Assembly (NCBI RefSeq): GCF_038396675.1 | Contig: NC_088928.1 | Span: 58,811,501 to 58,875,500 of the forward strand | Reading direction: 5' to 3' | Length of the DNA: 64,000 nucleotides | Source: Hydra vulgaris | Lineage: Eukaryota > Cnidaria > Hydrozoa > Anthoathecata > Hydridae | Part shown: in pieces, positions 11,883 to 24,382 of the stretch | Layout: each line of letters begins with the position of its first letter | Numbering within the stretch: position 1 is the first letter of the stretch | The notes under the pieces: model-generated | Seen by the model: only the letters and a program-made list of their open reading frames with translations | Told to the model about the DNA's origin: nothing | Database searches by the model: none | Program-made: the position numbers and the translations under genes

Positions 11883-12463
11883 CAGTTGGTAAGCTTCAAT
11901 GCTTTAAATACCTCTGAAAATATTTTTTATTTTTGCCTCAAGATTGCCTTAAGAACCTTGTAGATAATAATTCTTCTAGAACTTAGAAGTTAACTTTTGT
12001 AGAAAGACATACTTATGCGAAAAAATTTAAAATTAGAAAAAAAAATATGTAAAATAAAAAAAAATAAAAATTTTGTTATAAGAAAAAAAAATTCAAAAAA
12101 AAAAAAATATATATATATATTATTTTTATGTTATTATTTCCTTATTAATGGAAAGAATAAATTATTTAAAAAATTACAAAATAATACAACGAATTTAATT
12201 TGATTTTTTCAGCGCCTTTTTAAAAATGCGTTATTTTTAATATATGCTAAAAAAGCGTGGCCGAGTTATCCAAAAAAAAATAAATATCCGTGTTCACTCA
12301 AGGCGTGCGACCGCACGCCTCTCCTGGGAAGGCCTGATATTGATACATGTTTATAGAACAAATTGTATATTTATCATCTTCGTTTATCATCATCGTAATA
12401 GTCTATTTATCATCGTCAGGTTTATCATCATCGTAAACCTTAAATGCATCAGTTTCATAGTGG
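11883..12463. other. AT-rich stretch with no gene
   Basis: Contains an 8-bp stem hairpin, AGGCGTGC-GACC-GCACGCCT (about 12300-12320), and repeated TTTATCATC units near 12370-12430. No gene seen. Confidence 0.5.
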
Positions 12464-13611
12464 GCACAGTGGGCCAGAATTCATTTTTACAGGACAAAAT
12501 TCATAACTAAATTAATATTAGGGCTGTATTGACTAAAATTAGGATGAGTAAGAATATGATGTCTGCGCTTCTTATGAAGGTGTCATTTTTTTAATTCGCT
12601 GCTATGGATACTAAATTTTAGATAGCGAAAATCTAGTTTTGGTATTTGCAGATATTTTTACGAGTGCTATGTTTACCAAGTTTTACATAAGTACCAATAA
12701 GAGGTCGCGCTTTTTAAAAAAGTGAATATATTTTTTATTTAGTTGCTATGGATAACTAATTTTGCTTAGCAGCAACTAACTTTTATTAGTTGCGTATGTT
12801 TTATTTGTGCTACGTACACTATTTAGCACGTGTTTATTATGAGATCCTCGCTCGTGAAAAGCAAAATTTATTTAAGTTTAATTTGATTAACTAGTGTTAT
12901 GACACGTGCTATAACACGTTGCTAGATAAACTTGTTTTCCTGTAGAAAAAAATTATATTCTAGCTTAATTAATTAGTTTTTCTAATTAGCAGATTTTACG
13001 AGCGGCTACAAAATTTTCAAAATTTGTATGGTTTTATTGTTCCCATGCATTCACAATTACCAAAAATCTTTGACAATGTATGCTACAAGTAGTACAAGCT
13101 TAACAAATAATAATTCACAAGAATTTGAAGCTGACAAAGTTGCAACTTTTCTTTTCTTTGTTTTTAATGATGATTCTTGAAATGATAATATAGGTCTGCT
13201 GAGATGTTTATTTTTACTATCCTTCATTAATGTGGTATTAAAATCATTTTCGAGCCAAGCTGAATTCTTTCTAATAAACTTTGCACCCGTTAGTTTACTT
13301 TCAATCCATCTTTTACCATAATCAAAATAAATAAACGAAATTGACTCTCAAACTTTTTGCTTTGAAGCTCCAAATCATGTTCTTTAATAAAGCCGTATAC
13401 AAGTATACTGTCTTCTTTTTCATGTTTTGACAGACTGTCGAGTCAAATAAATTATTGAATTTTGATTCTTGTGACACTCATTAAGCCTTAATAAAAACAG
13501 CATTTCAACATCTAAAATGAGTAGCCACAACCAAACCAACCAAAATAGATTATTAAATCCATTTGGTTTGACAAGAGCTAAGTTAATAAGAACAAAATTT
13601 AAATTAGGGTA

Positions 13612-13694
<83 letters not shown>

Positions 13695-14340
13695 TATATA
13701 TATTATATATTATTGTTCAGTAATAGGTTTAGTATGAGTAAAACCGTATTATATATTTTCCGCGTTTTTTAAAATTATTGAGCGCAATTACAGATTTTTT
13801 GTTTGGTAAAAGAGTTCAAAGGTAAAAGAAAACCATAGTGGCGCCTAGTGGCAGCCAGATTTATGAAATTATTAAAGCAAACATATATAAGCTTTAAAAT
13901 ATCTAAGTATAAAAGCAAGATGTAATAACAAAAAAAATATATTATCAATAAATGCAAAAGTTAGACTTTAAAATATAACATATTAAGCATATTTAAAATT
14001 GTTATAAGTATGTTAATTACTTACCAATTTTAGCCCAAAACTTTTAAAATCTAAATAATATATAGAGTTATAACATAATATTTTAAAAAGCGCAATATTT
14101 TATGTAAATGTTATTTATTTTCATCGATTTTTTTAACAACATTTTTCTCTTAATAATTTTTTTTTTCTAATTTTCATTCGCGTCTACTTCATCCACAGCG
14201 TTAGTATATTCATTAAAACTTTAAGTGTATAATCGGTTTTAAATTGTTTTATAATATCTTTATAATGGTTTGAAACCATTTAGACATCAAAATTCTGATT
14301 TTGGTTTTTATACTTTTGTTCAGTCACTGGCCCACTGTGC
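12464..14340. mobile_element. Possible 1.9-kb element with 14-bp TIRs
   Basis: GCACAGTGGGCCAG at 12464-12477 is exactly inverted at 14327-14340, and AGTGG flanks both outer ends (12459-12463 and 14341-14345), a candidate 5-bp duplication. The right AGTGG also belongs to a hAT-type terminus, so insertion at that terminus or coincidence are both possible. On the minus strand at about 13050-13400 decayed coding residues can be read (WSFKAKSLRVNFVYF, then RPILSFQESSLKTKKRK), unassigned. Confidence 0.4.
13611..13713. repeat. (AT)n microsatellite
   Basis: About 100 bp of AT dinucleotides ending in ATTATATAT units. Confidence 0.95.
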
Positions 14341-15722
14341 AGTGGCGTAGTTAGGAATTGCGGGACCCTGAGACAAAATCATCCACGGGCTCCTTAGTAT
14401 TTAGTATAAATTCCTATCTAGTAATTTGTTTTCTACTATTGTTTTAGGTTTTGCATAGCATAACATGCGCAGTATGCTATGAAAACTTAAGTTGTTGCGA
14501 CTATCGCGTCATGTCAATCATTAACTTTGTCATCAGTCCGTTAACACATTCTGAGTATGTTGAATAAAATAAAATAGATGTCACTTGTTTTGTCTTAACC
14601 ACATACATGAGTTTACAACTTATTGATAAAACTTAAAAAAAAAAAAATTACATAAACAATCCTGCAGCTAATTATTACTATTATTTATTTTTTGGAAAAA
14701 AAGTTATTTATATACATATAAAGCATATTTATTGGCAGGCTATTTTATTAGGACTTGATGACGTTAAAATTTTAAGATAACAACAATAAGATAACAATTT
14801 TTCTGAAATTTTATTATTGAATTAAACTACAGTCGAAAAGACTCTTAAATTTTCAAAAAAATTTGAAAACTGTTTTTTTAAGTTACAAACAAAAACATGT
14901 GAGTTTAGATTTGATATTCATTTTCATTTTTTATTTGAATGTATTCATTCAGGTCACACATAATCATGCTAAAATCTAGAGCAAAAAAAGCGAAAAGAAA
15001 AACTACGGATAGAGAAAATGGTTTCTGCAAAGAAATGCAAATTCTTCACATTTTTGTCAGTACAACTACAATGCTGATTCAAATTTACAGAGATGAATAC
15101 ATCAGCAATATATACAAGCACAAGGTTAATTGAGTCGAACTTGCAGATCATAAATGATCAATACTGATGTACTCTTGTGACGGTACTGGCCTAGGATGCT
15201 TAATCATTTAAATGGGATTCTTCAGCGGCTTGATTTTAATTTACAATACTACCTATCAGACAACACTGATTGTGTTTCAAGGTCAGTTAAATGGACTGCT
15301 ATAAAAGATTACTGAAGGTGCAGACCACCATGTACATATTTTTTGTTATTGTCATGTTTTCAACTTGTGAATAAGGCCAGCTGTTGCATTTAAATGGTTT
15401 CATAAAAGTAACATATAAGCAAATGGCAACACGGATTAAACTTGTTGAAACACAAATTGGAATGGACAAAAAAAAAAGATTGAAATTAGTTGGTGAAACA
15501 AGGTGATCAGATAAACCATCTTTGACAATTTTTGTTAATTTGATTTTATGTCCGTCATGTATAAGTGAAGCAAAAAGTTTTGATGCAAAGACGCGTTATG
15601 AAGACATTGCTCACGTATCGTGCTCAATTTTTTCAGGAACCTTTTTTTATTTGGCGCCCTTTGGACATCTGCCGCACAGGACAAGCTGTCCCTTTTGCCG
15701 TCCTCCTCTCGGCACTCCTAGC
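14340..15722 (+). pseudogene. hAT element relic
   Basis: CAGTGGCGTAGTTAGG at 14340 is a standard hAT 5' terminus. A GC-richer tail at about 15650-15722 (GGCGCCC...CTCTCGGCACTC) looks like the matching 3' subterminal region. Between them a decayed transposase can be read on the plus strand, with the piece RLKLVGETR near 15480-15505, as in hAT proteins of the DUF4371 type just before the conserved Trp. Several stops; no 8-bp duplication found. Confidence 0.45.
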
Positions 15723-16183
15723 TAAACGAACACAGTTGTTTTCAGATGAAATTAAAAATTGATTTTTTTTGCATGTACATTAGTTTAAACTAATAATATA
15801 TTTTTTAACATATTATATAAAATAATTAATTTTATGTGTAAAAAGTTTTAGTAGATATTTTTACAGTATAAATTTTAAATATTCATTTGGTAATTTATTA
15901 TTTTCAAACATATCTCCTTTAGAACTAATAGCTAGTTAATACCTTCTTCAAAAGTTTAAAAAAATTTGCAATATCGTTAATTGTTTTGTCAGTTATTTCG
16001 CAAATCACTAAAACTTTTTCTCTGATGTTACAGCCATTATCAGCGTTTGTAAACTTATCAACGTGTGACCATGGCCGATTATAATTACAGTAATTAATTA
16101 TAGTAAGTCATGATATGACGCATCCGGAGCTGTATCCTTTGTGAAAATCATGATCAAGCAAATAAAGTTGCTTTGGAATGCTT
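15723..16183. other. AT-rich stretch with no gene
   Basis: Nothing recognised. Confidence 0.5.
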
Positions 16184-16741
16184 TGTCGCGTTGGTTTGAC
16201 AAGGTTCTAACTGAAACTTTATATATTAGAAAAAAAAATTTTTTTTAATGTTTGATAAAAATTATTTTTATTATTGTTTTTTTTATTTGTTTATGTATTT
16301 TTTTTTTTTGGTTGATGTATAAATATAGATAAATAAAAATTAGAATAATATAAATATTTTAATTTAGACATTAAAAAAAAGAAAAAAAGATCTATTTTGC
16401 TATTCTCCTAATATAAAAAACGTGATCTAGCATAGAACATTTAAAACGTGATATCGTCGCGTTGGTTTGACAGGGTTCTAACTAATTTTTTTTCGCATTA
16501 GGAGAATAGCAAATAAATCACTTTTTCTTTTTTTTTTATTGTCTAAATAAAAACATTTACATGATTGTTTTTTATTTATTTATGTATTTCTATACATCAA
16601 TTAAAAAAAGAGTCTATAAACAATTAAAATAACAATAATATAAATAATTTTAATTAAACATTAAAAAAAAGTTAAAAGATTTTTTCTAAACTTTTCTAAT
16701 ATAAAAAATTTTAATTAGTACCTTGTCAAACCAACGCGGCA
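16184..16741. mobile_element. MITE cluster with GTCGCGTTGGTTTGACA termini
   Basis: GTCGCGTTGGTTTGACAAGG begins at 16184, recurs at 16456 with one substitution, and appears inverted at 16722-16741. The 16456-16741 interval is therefore a complete TIR unit, with a further left end upstream. A second inverted pair, TTGCTATTCTCCTAAT (near 16397) and its complement (near 16496), lies across the inner end. The interior is AT-rich and non-coding. Confidence 0.6.
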
Positions 16742-17208
16742 ATGTGTCAAGAATATTTAAAACGTGATATGTCACATAGGTATGAAACTGAGAAAAGAAA
16801 ACATTTATAGTTTAAACAAATTTAAAAAGATGTTAATGAATTATCCAAAAGTTAAAAATAAAAAATTGTTTAACTGAATAAGTTATAATGCCCTTCAAGA
16901 TATACTGAGCCTGCATTATTTTTTTTATTATTTTTTGTTTTGAAAAATTGACAAAACACATTTTGCATGACCAAATGGACAAAACAACACCTAAATCTAC
17001 AAATCCTAAATAAAAGTATGTCTTAAACTACACCTCCAATCACATGTTTAATTGTTATTTAATTAAAAAAACAACCTTGACATAAAAAATGTATATTAAA
17101 AATATTCCAAGTAAAATTCAAATGTAGTTATTAATTTTTTGTAGAATATTCAAGTTTATATTTATTTTATTGTCTGATCTTAAATAATTTAACGAATGCA
17201 TTAAAATA

Positions 17209-17358
17209 CAAAATACCTGCATATGGTAAAAAATACCTTCTTAGGTACAAAATACCTTCTTAGGTACAAAATACCTTCTTAGGTACAAAATACCTCCTTA
17301 GGTAGGAAAAACCTTCTTAGATACAAATATTATCTTAGTTACAAATACCTTCTTAGCA
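17209..17358. repeat. 19-bp minisatellite
   Basis: The unit AAAATACCTTCTTAGGTAC is repeated four times almost exactly at about 17230-17310 and then decays over further copies. Confidence 0.8.
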
Positions 17359-18301
17359 TCTTCAGTCTGTATAAGTTTCATTACATTGTCAGCTTTTTCT
17401 TCCTGTGTTTCTTGTAATACATTTTCCGCTTTTTCCCTCTATATCAATTGTAATATTTGTACATGAAATATTGTTAAAAGGTATTTAGTTTGAAGTAATC
17501 TAATATTTTTAAAAGACAACAGAGACATATCATAAAGACTAAACATAAAGGAGTACTACAAGCCAATATCAAGAATTTTAGTGGAAAATAAACAAGCTAA
17601 AAAAGGACAAAGAATTCTCACTAGTAATTGATAACTACTATTGATAACATTTTATAGATTAAAACAACCATTGTTAAATAAAACCATTGTTAAAATAACC
17701 ATTGTTAAAATAACCATTGTTAAATAAAAAATTCAACTTGAAATTGCAAAAAATAAAATTAATAACAACGTATTTGCTCTAAGATGTAGAATTGGCCAAT
17801 AAAAAGGTCATGAAATAAAACGAGTAAATTGATATAATATTATAGTTTTGTATTACTAAAGATTGTTTTCAAAAAACCACAATATTAAAACCTGGGAACT
17901 AAACCCCAAATAACTTATGCTCCCCTCTAACCACCTCTTAGCCTCAAATAAATATAGTATGAATTCTGAGTTTTTCTTTTTAATATTCTATAGCATTTTT
18001 ATAACAGTTTATGCTTAAACTGGCTACTAAATCTATGTGCATATAATTTCTTTGGTTTGCGTTACATATAAATGTATATGGGATTATATATAACACTACA
18101 AAACAAAACTAACGTTTTTTTTTGACTTGATTTTTAGTGTTTTTAGGTGAATTATTGAAGATGCAGGTTTAAGAAATGCAATAGGTTTTGGTATGGCATT
18201 CACGGTTACAATAGAAAATAATAAAAACGATTAACAACCTAATGTCAATGTTGATGCATTAGGAAAACTGATATAAACACACAAAAGGTTTGTTACACAC
18301 A
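17359..18301. other. AT-rich stretch with no gene
   Basis: Includes four short imperfect repeats of ACCATTGTTAAA(T)A near 17666-17730. No gene seen. Confidence 0.5.
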
Positions 18302-18931
18302 AGGGCGCCCGAAGCATTTTTTGGTCTTTGAGATAGATAACTTCCAGACATGGAGCAAACTTTAAACATTAATATGTTTATAGTTATGCCAAATAAGGAT
18401 GCTTTGCAAAAAATTGCGGTGATTAGAGCTTGGGAACAAAAAAGCCCCAAAATTTTGTTCTCCCACCCCCCCCTGCTCCAAACGTGAGAGCAACAAGTTG
18501 GTGAAAAATTTTTTGTACTACTTTCAACTAGACTTATATTCATCAATAAATTTTAAATTTCATAGTAAAATATTTTATTGTTCAAAAATTAAGACCATAT
18601 AAAGTTTAAATCCCCCTCAATTTGAGGGGTTTGCAAGTTTTATATTGTCATAATTTTTGAACGCTGTCAGATAATACTGTACAACCTAAAATTTATCAAT
18701 GAATATAAGTCTAGTTGAAAGTTGTGCAAAAAATTTTTCATCAACTTGTTGCACTCACATTTGGGGCAGGGAGGGGGCCAAAATTTTGGAGCTATTGTGT
18801 TCCCAAACTCCAATCATCGCAAATTTTTGCAAAGCATCCTTATTTGACATAAGTATAAACATGAAAGTGTTTGGAGTTTGCTCCATGTCTGGAAGTTAGC
18901 TCATTGACCAAAAAATGCTTTGGGCGTCCCT
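18302..18931. mobile_element. Fold-back element with about 250-bp inverted arms
   Basis: The left arm (18302-18546) and right arm (about 18690-18931) are inverted copies: both encode the shadow peptide MNISLVES...CKASLF in opposite directions, and the tips read GGGCGCCCGAAGCATTTTTT and its near complement. About 140 bp separate the arms. Another copy of one arm is at about 35950-36105, so this is a repeat family, not a gene. Confidence 0.7.
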
Positions 18932-20100
18932 GGAAAAAAAAATCTTGTTTAAGTGATTTAAGATGGTTTTTCAATTTTAGAAAATTTTCTGATGAACAGA
19001 AAAACAATATTTTTTTCTGTTTGTTTAGCTTTTTAGTTTCCTTAGTCAAATAAAGTTCAACTTTGCTTAAAACAGTACAAAATATAAAATTTAATCAATA
19101 GCTACAATAATTGAAGTACTCATGCTTAGACTTCATTCTTCATTTTAAGTTAATGATACGAAAAAAGTATTCAGTAGCTTCCAGATATAACAATTAAAAA
19201 GCAAAACAGTATAATGTCCGTACAAAATCTTGGTGATAAAAACTTTTCCTGACTATCCTTAACTAATAATATCCAAATAACAATCAGTAAAGATATATGG
19301 AGTCCGCTCATTTATTGATACAGAGGATAGTTTGTAACTAACATATTAAAACTCTTTCTTTAAAATATGAATAATGCGTTCAGACTTTAATGAGATATGT
19401 AATGGATTTAAGCAACAATTATAAATTACTTTGTAAATGTAAAAAAATTACAAAATATATATTGAGGGCCAAAACTATGGAACACTTATATAAAAAATCA
19501 ACATAAATGTGTAGTAAAGTTCTTTAAGTTCGTTTCTAAAAAAAAAGGAAAAAACCTGGTAACTTGTTATTTGTTTTTTAATTTGTTACGGTTTTTAAAA
19601 CTTTATATGCAGATCTCTATGAGTAAATTGTAATGATGCATTGTCACCCTTAAAACCCTGTCTTCTTTACTAGTAGTTTTTTATTTTATTTTTATATATT
19701 TTTTTTTATTTTGAAAATTATAAAATGTACTTTTTGAATTTTTAAAAGTTTTATTTTAAACAAAAAAAAAAAAAGAAAAACTCAAAACTTTTGAATATTA
19801 AGATTTATGTCGAATAAACGTGTTAAATAGTTATACCCCATTTATACTGACGATAAAACACATTTTATTTTAATCACGTTTTATTTTTTTAATGTTGTAA
19901 AATGTATAAAAAAGCTTGTGTTAATATAAAAGAACATGGCGAAATTGTTTTATATTAGCAAAAAATTTTTATATTGACAAATTAATCACGCAGTATTGTT
20001 TATTGCTGTTTTATAAAGTTTTTTGCAATAACAATTTAATACGCTTTTAAAATGACAATTCTTTAAATAATAAATAAATATAGTCAGTATGAACGGGGTA
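18932..20100. other. AT-rich stretch with a possible Tc1-type end
   Basis: GAGGGCCAAAACTATGGAAC near 19463 resembles a Tc1/mariner terminus, but no opposite end or transposase was found. Otherwise nothing recognised. Confidence 0.35.
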
Positions 20101-21175
20101 TTAGTTATATTGTAGTTGGGCGTTACGCGGGTGTAAGTTCCATAAGCACAAACAGTTAGCCGGGCTGGCTAGTGGATAATTACATGGAAGATGATGCGTT
20201 GTGGTAATTAGCTGATCAAACTTTGGTTTAAAGCAGTCGACACTGATAGCACTGACAAATTTGTTTGGTATTGCGTTTACGGTTCCATGGGTAAGTAAGG
20301 CGGTTGAAACAAATAAACCAATTGTTATATAATTCACGATAAAAGCACTTGCAATGACCGTAGCTTAGTGGAATGTTAAGTGGAGCAATATGCCAGCTAA
20401 TTTAGTCAATTATGCTCTCGATGTTGTATTTTTGATCATATCGAGTTTAATGCACCTCATTTTGTAATCAGAGCGCTTCATTTTGTGCGGTACTTAACAC
20501 CATCTAAATACGTGAGCGTATGCAGAGGGTGTAAAGCTTTTTCAATATTTTGACATTTCTGCTGATGAAGGTCTATTTTAAGATTTCAAGGACATGGGTT
20601 TGACAGCGGCAATTTTTGCGCGATGAATAATAAATAATTGTGCCTTGAGTCTTGAAGATTTGAACGCCAAGATCTTTTTCGGATGTTGTTCATTCAAATT
20701 ATTTTCTGATGAATTTGCCGTTAGTATCGCGCTCTTTAATTAAGTAAACGTGTGGGAAAACTTCCTTTTTGTTAATGTGCATGATATTGTAAACTCCCCT
20801 GGTAACTTGTCCCTGTTGGATGATGTAATATCATAAAAATATGTTGTAATTTATTTGACAGTAAAGCATTAATCTAGTTCAGAATGTTACTTGCAATTTT
20901 GAGGATTCAATTTTTTTTTAGCTTTTATGAGGAACTTTGTCGAAAGCTTTAGCAAAGTCAAGCAAGAGCACGTTTAATGAAAGCTTAAGATAACTTGCAA
21001 TAGATTGTTGGCTATAAGGTACTGCACGATCCAACAATTTCTGAAAAATGATAGCAAGTCGGGCAGCCACCGCTTCGGAACATGCTTCGGACACAAATGG
21101 GCTAATACGGTCACATCTTGTTGATTTGCTGTTGCGAATGAGGTGAAGCTTTTTATATTGCAATAAACATTGCAA
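20101..21175 (-). pseudogene. LINE reverse transcriptase relic (C-terminal half)
   Basis: Read from 21175 downward. The first piece has residues reading STRCDRISPFVSEACSEA and ends LLLDFAKAFDKVPH, the reverse transcriptase motif with the first catalytic Asp. After several stops, SEKDLGVQIF is read near 20660, and the last piece (20101-20337) has IPNKFVSAISVDCFK, the usual C-terminal pattern of CR1/Jockey-type proteins. The FADD box is lost. Same broad family as 58240-58804. Confidence 0.7.
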
Positions 21176-21229
21176 TAATTACAACTTCTTCTCCTTAATA
21201 TCTACAATTTATAACATCCATATTAACTC

Positions 21230-21267
21230 TTTTCCCTAGTATTTAAAATTTTAAATACTAGGGAAAA
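21230..21267. repeat. Perfect 38-bp palindrome
   Basis: TTTTCCCTAGTATTTAAAA at 21230-21248 is followed immediately by its exact reverse complement. Similar short sequences (ATCTACAATTTATAAC and ATCTATAATTCATAAT) lie on either side as direct repeats. Confidence 0.85.
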
Positions 21268-21480
21268 AATCTATAATTCATAATCTCCCCATTAAACGTG
21301 TATTGCTTGTATAAATTTTATATAAGCATAATAAAACGAAAAGAAAATAATCTTAAGTATCATTACAAATTAAAAAAAAGCTCACACCCACAAAACAGTT
21401 ATTGTTGAAAAGTTAGTTACATAATACTATTGTATGGTAAATGTGGTAAATGTTATTGCTGATTGGAAACATGGTGTAGG

Positions 21481-21573
21481 CAGAGGCGATTCTACAAATA
21501 TAATGAGGGGTAGGGGATGAATCCTTAAAAAGTACCGACTGGTTCCCTAAAAAAAATGTATATATATATCTTT

Positions 21574-21662
<89 letters not shown>

Positions 21663-21667
21663 GTATA

Positions 21668-21761
<94 letters not shown>

Positions 21762-21918
21762 GTCCTCGTTTACACGAATGAATTTTGTCAAATACTCGAC
21801 TAGCCGACAAAGTTAGTAAAAAAACCGACTATAACTTGAAAACCACCTTTTTTGTGAGGAAGGGGGATGGGACACCTTTTCCCCCACCCCTACACACACA
21901 CCCGTAAAATCGCCTATG
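21481..21918. mobile_element. hAT MITE with 8-bp target duplication GGTGTAGG
   Basis: GGTGTAGG is found at 21473-21480 and 21919-21926. The element begins CAGAGGCGATTCTAC and ends GTAAAATCGCCTATG, an inverted repeat of about 15 bp followed by matching G-rich subterminal sequence. The interior is mainly a long (AT)n microsatellite. No transposase. Confidence 0.8.
21577..21757. repeat. (AT)n microsatellite with ATGTAT interruptions
   Basis: About 180 bp of AT dinucleotides interrupted by a few ATGTAT units near 21645-21675, inside the hAT MITE. All frames over it are artefacts. Confidence 0.95.
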
Positions 21919-21926
21919 GGTGTAGG

Positions 21927-22699
21927 ATGTTACTTGCGTTTGTTGGCTTTCCATTTTTCACAGTCTAAATACTATGAATGCGCCCGTTGTTTTAGTAATT
22001 AATTATAATAATTACAATAAACAGACAAATAATATTATAAAAAAATACAAAAATAAACATTATCTACGACGCAAAGCAAAATAATTTATAATAGCTTTAG
22101 AATCACATACAAATAAAAACTTGAATTTAAGTAACAAATCTTTTTAAAAAATAACAAACTATATACTAAAAAAAGTAAATAAAAGTGAGTAAAATAAAGA
22201 CATAATACTTTTTATTTGTGTTTTCGAACTAGCTTATAAACGCAGCGAGAAGGGGCACAGGTGCAGAGGCGCCCAACTACTAAAAAGGGAAAATAATACT
22301 ACTAAAAAGCAAATGGATTACGTTTTGCTTTCGTCACGCATATATTGAATAAATTAAAACTAAGAACTCTGCGATCGAAATGCGGACAAACGACTTAAAA
22401 ATGTATAACAACAACAAAAATTATTCATGCAAACTATCAATAACTTCATAATATCAAATTATCAATACAAACTCTCAATAACTTTTTAAATTCTTGTTTA
22501 TGAATTGTTATTTTATAAAAGTGTTTGTGAAATCTTAAGAGCTGATTACAACAAAAGTTTTCATTTTGAAGTTTTTATTTTTATAGTTTTCTTTGGCAAT
22601 AAATAAAATTTAATAAATGAATAAATTTAATAAACCTTGATACGCTCAGGGTGGGTAATTTCCAAAAGTTAACTAATTATCCCTCCTTCGTATTAGGCA
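21927..22699. other. AT-rich stretch with no gene
   Basis: Nothing recognised. Confidence 0.5.
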
Positions 22700-23221
22700 C
22701 TTGAGAGTAAAAATTAAACAACAACAATTTGACAAGGTCGAAAAAATATTAACCAGCTTTCTAAACATTGACTGTTAAAATAATACTTTGAGTGCAAACT
22801 TAAAAATATTAACGGACAGAATTGAAAAACTAGAAGTTTATGTAAACAATAACAAATCTAATGTGATGAATATTCAAAAAGATATAAGTGATCTTAAAAC
22901 AACTCTAAACTTCCAAGAAACAAACCTAATGGAAAAGGTTGTACAAATTAAAAAGTGTCATAATAAGAATTTAAATATTTTACACAAAAAACAGTCGATT
23001 TAGAAAATAGATCTCGTCGAAATAATCTACAAATAGACGGAGTCGAAGAAAAACCTAACGAAACATGGAGTGACTGTGAAAATACAGAAAAAATATTTTC
23101 AAAAAACAACTGAAAATTGAGTAAGCAAGTCAAGAGATAGCAAACTACCAAGAACAACAGTTTTGAAGCTATTAAAACACAAAGACAAAAACAAAAGTCT
23201 AAACGCCGCATTATGCGTCGA
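22700..23221 (+). pseudogene. LINE ORF1 relic (L1-like)
   Basis: A coiled-coil segment (22788-23000; RIEKLEVYVNNNKS, IQKDISDLKTTLNF) is followed in another frame by LENRSRRNNLQIDGVEEKP and then TTVLKLLKHKDKNKSLNA, matching the order of ORF1 at 780-2461 and 36960-38170. Frameshifts and stops are present. It breaks off at 23221, where the shared tail module begins. Confidence 0.7.
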
Positions 23222-23559
23222 GCTGATAGAAAAAAAGGAAATGGCCTTATAACTAGAGAACTGTTTAACATTTTGAAGTAATTTTTTTAACAAAACATCA
23301 ATTATGAGATATTGTTTGTTTATATATATATTTATAAAAAAAGTCTGGTCTTTTTTAAAACCGGTTTCATTCCGGGTTTTTAGGTGGTTTATCCGGACTT
23401 ATTCGATTTTTAATTAAAAGAATATAAAACTGATAGTTTTTGGTATTTAAAACTCTACATCTGATATATCAATTTATCTTTTTTAGGGGTTACAGGCATT
23501 TTTTGTCTCCTACTTATTTTTTAATGTTAAATAAAAAAGGAATTAACATCCACCAGCAC
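23222..23559 (+). repeat. Shared LINE-tail module, plus copy
   Basis: From GCTGATAGAAAAAAAGG to the hAT insertion point the sequence matches, in reverse complement, 31446-31803, including the CCGGTTT and GGTGGTTTATCCGGAC segments. The module continues beyond the hAT element at 29881-29912. It probably represents the 3' end of a LINE or a separate repeat joined to LINE fragments. Confidence 0.7.
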
Positions 23560-24382
23560 CAGACGCGGACCTACCATTAAGGCAGGCGGCTGTCTAGGGC
23601 ACCCAATCAGCAAGGGCCCCGGGCCTCCTCTAGTTATCTACGCCCCTAACATTTCCCCTGCATTGTTAATGTACGTTTGAAATCAAAATAATTATAGGTA
23701 CGATGAAAACTATCACACCAAACGCAATATAATGTTAGATTGAGTTAATCCCTTCCCCCCAATGGACAATTCCGTACGTGACATCACCCAAAAAAATAGG
23801 AAGCGCTGGGTGCTTGCTTGAGCGGGAAGCGGGAGACGAGAAGAAAGAAAGATGAAGCGAACATACGAAAGTGGAGCAGAAAAACCGAAAAAGCGTGAAA
23901 AAAACAAAATCTATGTTTCTACACTACCAAAATTGACAACATATTTTAATGTGTCTACAACGTCGTCGATTGCTGATAATGACGAGCGGCTCATTAAAAG
24001 TGTGGAGGATAGAGAACAGGACAGCATACAGGAAGAACAAGTAAATGCCAAGGCAGTGGCGTTTCAAGACGAAGAGGAGGATTCACAAGATGAGGTATGA
24101 TGATAGAAGGATGTACATTACAGTTTACGTAGATGTATTTAAAAATTTTAGGAATTATTTTTTAGATTAAGCTTAGGTAAAAGAGACCCTCACTGACAGT
24201 AAATAGCTTAGACAATCACTATTTCATTTTTTGTGTAGTGTATCAAAATATTAAAACGATGTTCGGTCTGTAACTCTTCTGACTTAAAACAGGAGAGATA
24301 TAGGAGATTTTGATATTTTACCTGCTTTAGCTCCCAATCCTGCTTGTTTATTACATTTTTTAAATATTTCAAGTTAAGATTT

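Noticed and set aside
12244..12330. tRNA-like GCGTGGCCGAG sequence
   Set aside because: Only an A-box-like string; no B-box and no cloverleaf.
17230..17360. Regular repeats resembling a CRISPR array
   Set aside because: The 19-bp units are contiguous without unique spacers, and the genome is eukaryotic.
18259..18899. Two similar short proteins on opposite strands (MNISLVES...)
   Set aside because: They are the two arms of a fold-back repeat read in both directions.
21525..21816. Three Ile-Tyr-rich frames
   Set aside because: Microsatellite translations inside a MITE.
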